NCBI RefSeq assembly: GCF_049331405.1 | Contig: NZ_CP186274.1 | Location: 2,542,001 to 2,606,000 of the forward strand | DNA from: PoT sp049331405 | GTDB lineage: Bacteria > Planctomycetota > Planctomycetia > Isosphaerales > Isosphaeraceae | Length of the DNA stretch: 64,000 bases | Direction of reading: 5' to 3' | In this document: piece after piece, positions 63,454-64,000 of the stretch | Layout: each line of letters opens with the position of its first letter | Numbering within the stretch: the stretch's first letter is position 1 | Program-made: the position numbers and the translations under genes | Notes under the pieces: generated by a model | What the model was told of the DNA's origin: nothing | Databases searched by the model: none | Seen by the model: the letters and a program-made list of their open reading frames with translations, nothing else

Positions 63454-63828
63454 ATGGCGTCATTCCTCCATCTCATCTCCTGTATCGCCTTGCTGCTGCC
63501 CAGCATGGGTACGTGGGGAATGGACGCGCCTTTGAATTCGCACCCGAGCGAGTTACGTCTCTCTTCATCCCCGACTGGGGGTGAGCTCCTCTACTGTCCT
63601 GTCGAATATCCTTCACCTTCCACTCCGTTCGTCAAATCGATCGACGAGACGGCGTTTGAAGGGGAAGATACGGACGGAGAAGAGGATTCGACGCGCTTCG
63701 GTAGCTCGGCTCTCCTGTCCTGCAATTTCTCGGCTTTCCCGCTCTTCGTCACCAGTCCCACCTTTGTTCCGACCTCTCTCGGAACAGCCTCTCTGCAGCG
63801 GATCAATTCGCCTATTCTCCGCTGCTGA
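63454..63828 (+). CDS. possible small exported protein
   Basis: 124 residues, not recognised. The N-terminus MASFLHLISCIALLLPSM looks like a signal peptide; the rest is Ser/Pro/Thr-rich with an acidic patch (EGEDTDGEED). A promoter-like pair lies upstream and a bulged hairpin downstream (63863-63890). No good ribosome site and lower GC than the other genes, so it may not be real. Confidence 0.35.
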   Translation: MASFLHLISCIALLLPSMGTWGMDAPLNSHPSELRLSSSPTGGELLYCPVEYPSPSTPFVKSIDETAFEGEDTDGEEDSTRFGSSALLSCNFSAFPLFVTSPTFVPTSLGTASLQRINSPILRC

Positions 63829-63862
63829 GTTTCCCTCCGACATCGATGCCCGCTTTCCCCTA

Positions 63863-63890
63863 GCATTCCCTCAGGTTATCCTGAGAATGC
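63863..63890. repeat. bulged inverted repeat near the window end
   Basis: GCATTCCCTCAGG pairs with CCTGAGAATGC through a 2-base bulge and a TTAT loop. Possibly a terminator of the preceding ORF. Confidence 0.4.
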
Positions 63891-64000
63891 CATGAGGGTT
63901 GGCCGGGTACTCACCGTCTCACGCACAAGCGTGTCGGGGATGATCTCATCCGCTCTCGATGTATCGGCACTTGCTGGAGTCATCGAACTGTGATCGGTCG

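Overview
The window looks like a chromosomal segment of a high-GC planctomycete, probably of the Isosphaeraceae type (inference). The evidence is two DUF1559 proteins with pilin-like N-termini, a YfbK-type von Willebrand protein, a DUF1080 protein, a PEP-CTERM protein, SUMF1-type and PqqD/M50/HlyD membrane proteins, and outer-membrane assembly genes (lptE-like, bamD-like). Most ORFs overlapping real genes on the opposite strand are GC-driven shadows and were left out.

Layout. 1-9.8 kb: vWA protein; folP-proA (minus, ATGA overlap); a two-domain sulfurtransferase; a four-gene periplasmic molybdenum hydroxylase operon (FeS subunit with Tat signal, Mo subunit, FAD subunit, small Cys-containing protein) with a recognisable promoter, a dyad just downstream of it and a strong terminator. 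9.9-18.1 kb: secreted glycoside-hydrolase-like protein, a 34-residue Lys-rich protein, an unknown 539-residue protein, a UvrD/PcrA-type helicase, folA and thyA. 18.8-29.3 kb: rho, DUF1080 protein, membrane-anchored SUMF1 protein, secreted glycosidase-like protein, DUF2293 protein, a large secreted zinc metalloprotease and an extended SDR.

29.6-38.2 kb: a plus-strand group of three membrane/adaptor proteins (GAF-HlyD, HlyD, PqqD-M50-HlyD) that is the best candidate for a little-described system, then DUF1559, a small lipoprotein and a PepSY-type membrane protein. 38.3-51.3 kb: eleven minus-strand housekeeping genes read from carA down to lptE: carA, purA, uppS, cdsA, phoH, pgpH-like, ybeY, CBS/CorC, recO, bamD-like, lptE-like. 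Nucleotide and carbamoyl-phosphate synthesis, undecaprenyl and phospholipid precursors, ribosome maturation, c-di-AMP turnover and outer-membrane assembly are thus grouped.

51.6-57.3 kb: a complete minus-strand 16S-23S-5S rRNA operon with a consensus-like promoter, two boxA-like antitermination sites, no spacer tRNA and an intrinsic terminator. 57.3-64 kb: pirin gene with a strong promoter overlapping a dyad, a large inverted repeat of unknown role, a second DUF1559 gene, a terpenoid-cyclase-fold lipoprotein, a PEP-CTERM protein, tRNA-Cys with promoter and terminator, and a weak secreted ORF. No CRISPR array, insertion sequence or phage gene was recognised. All functional calls come from reading motifs by eye; no database search was run.
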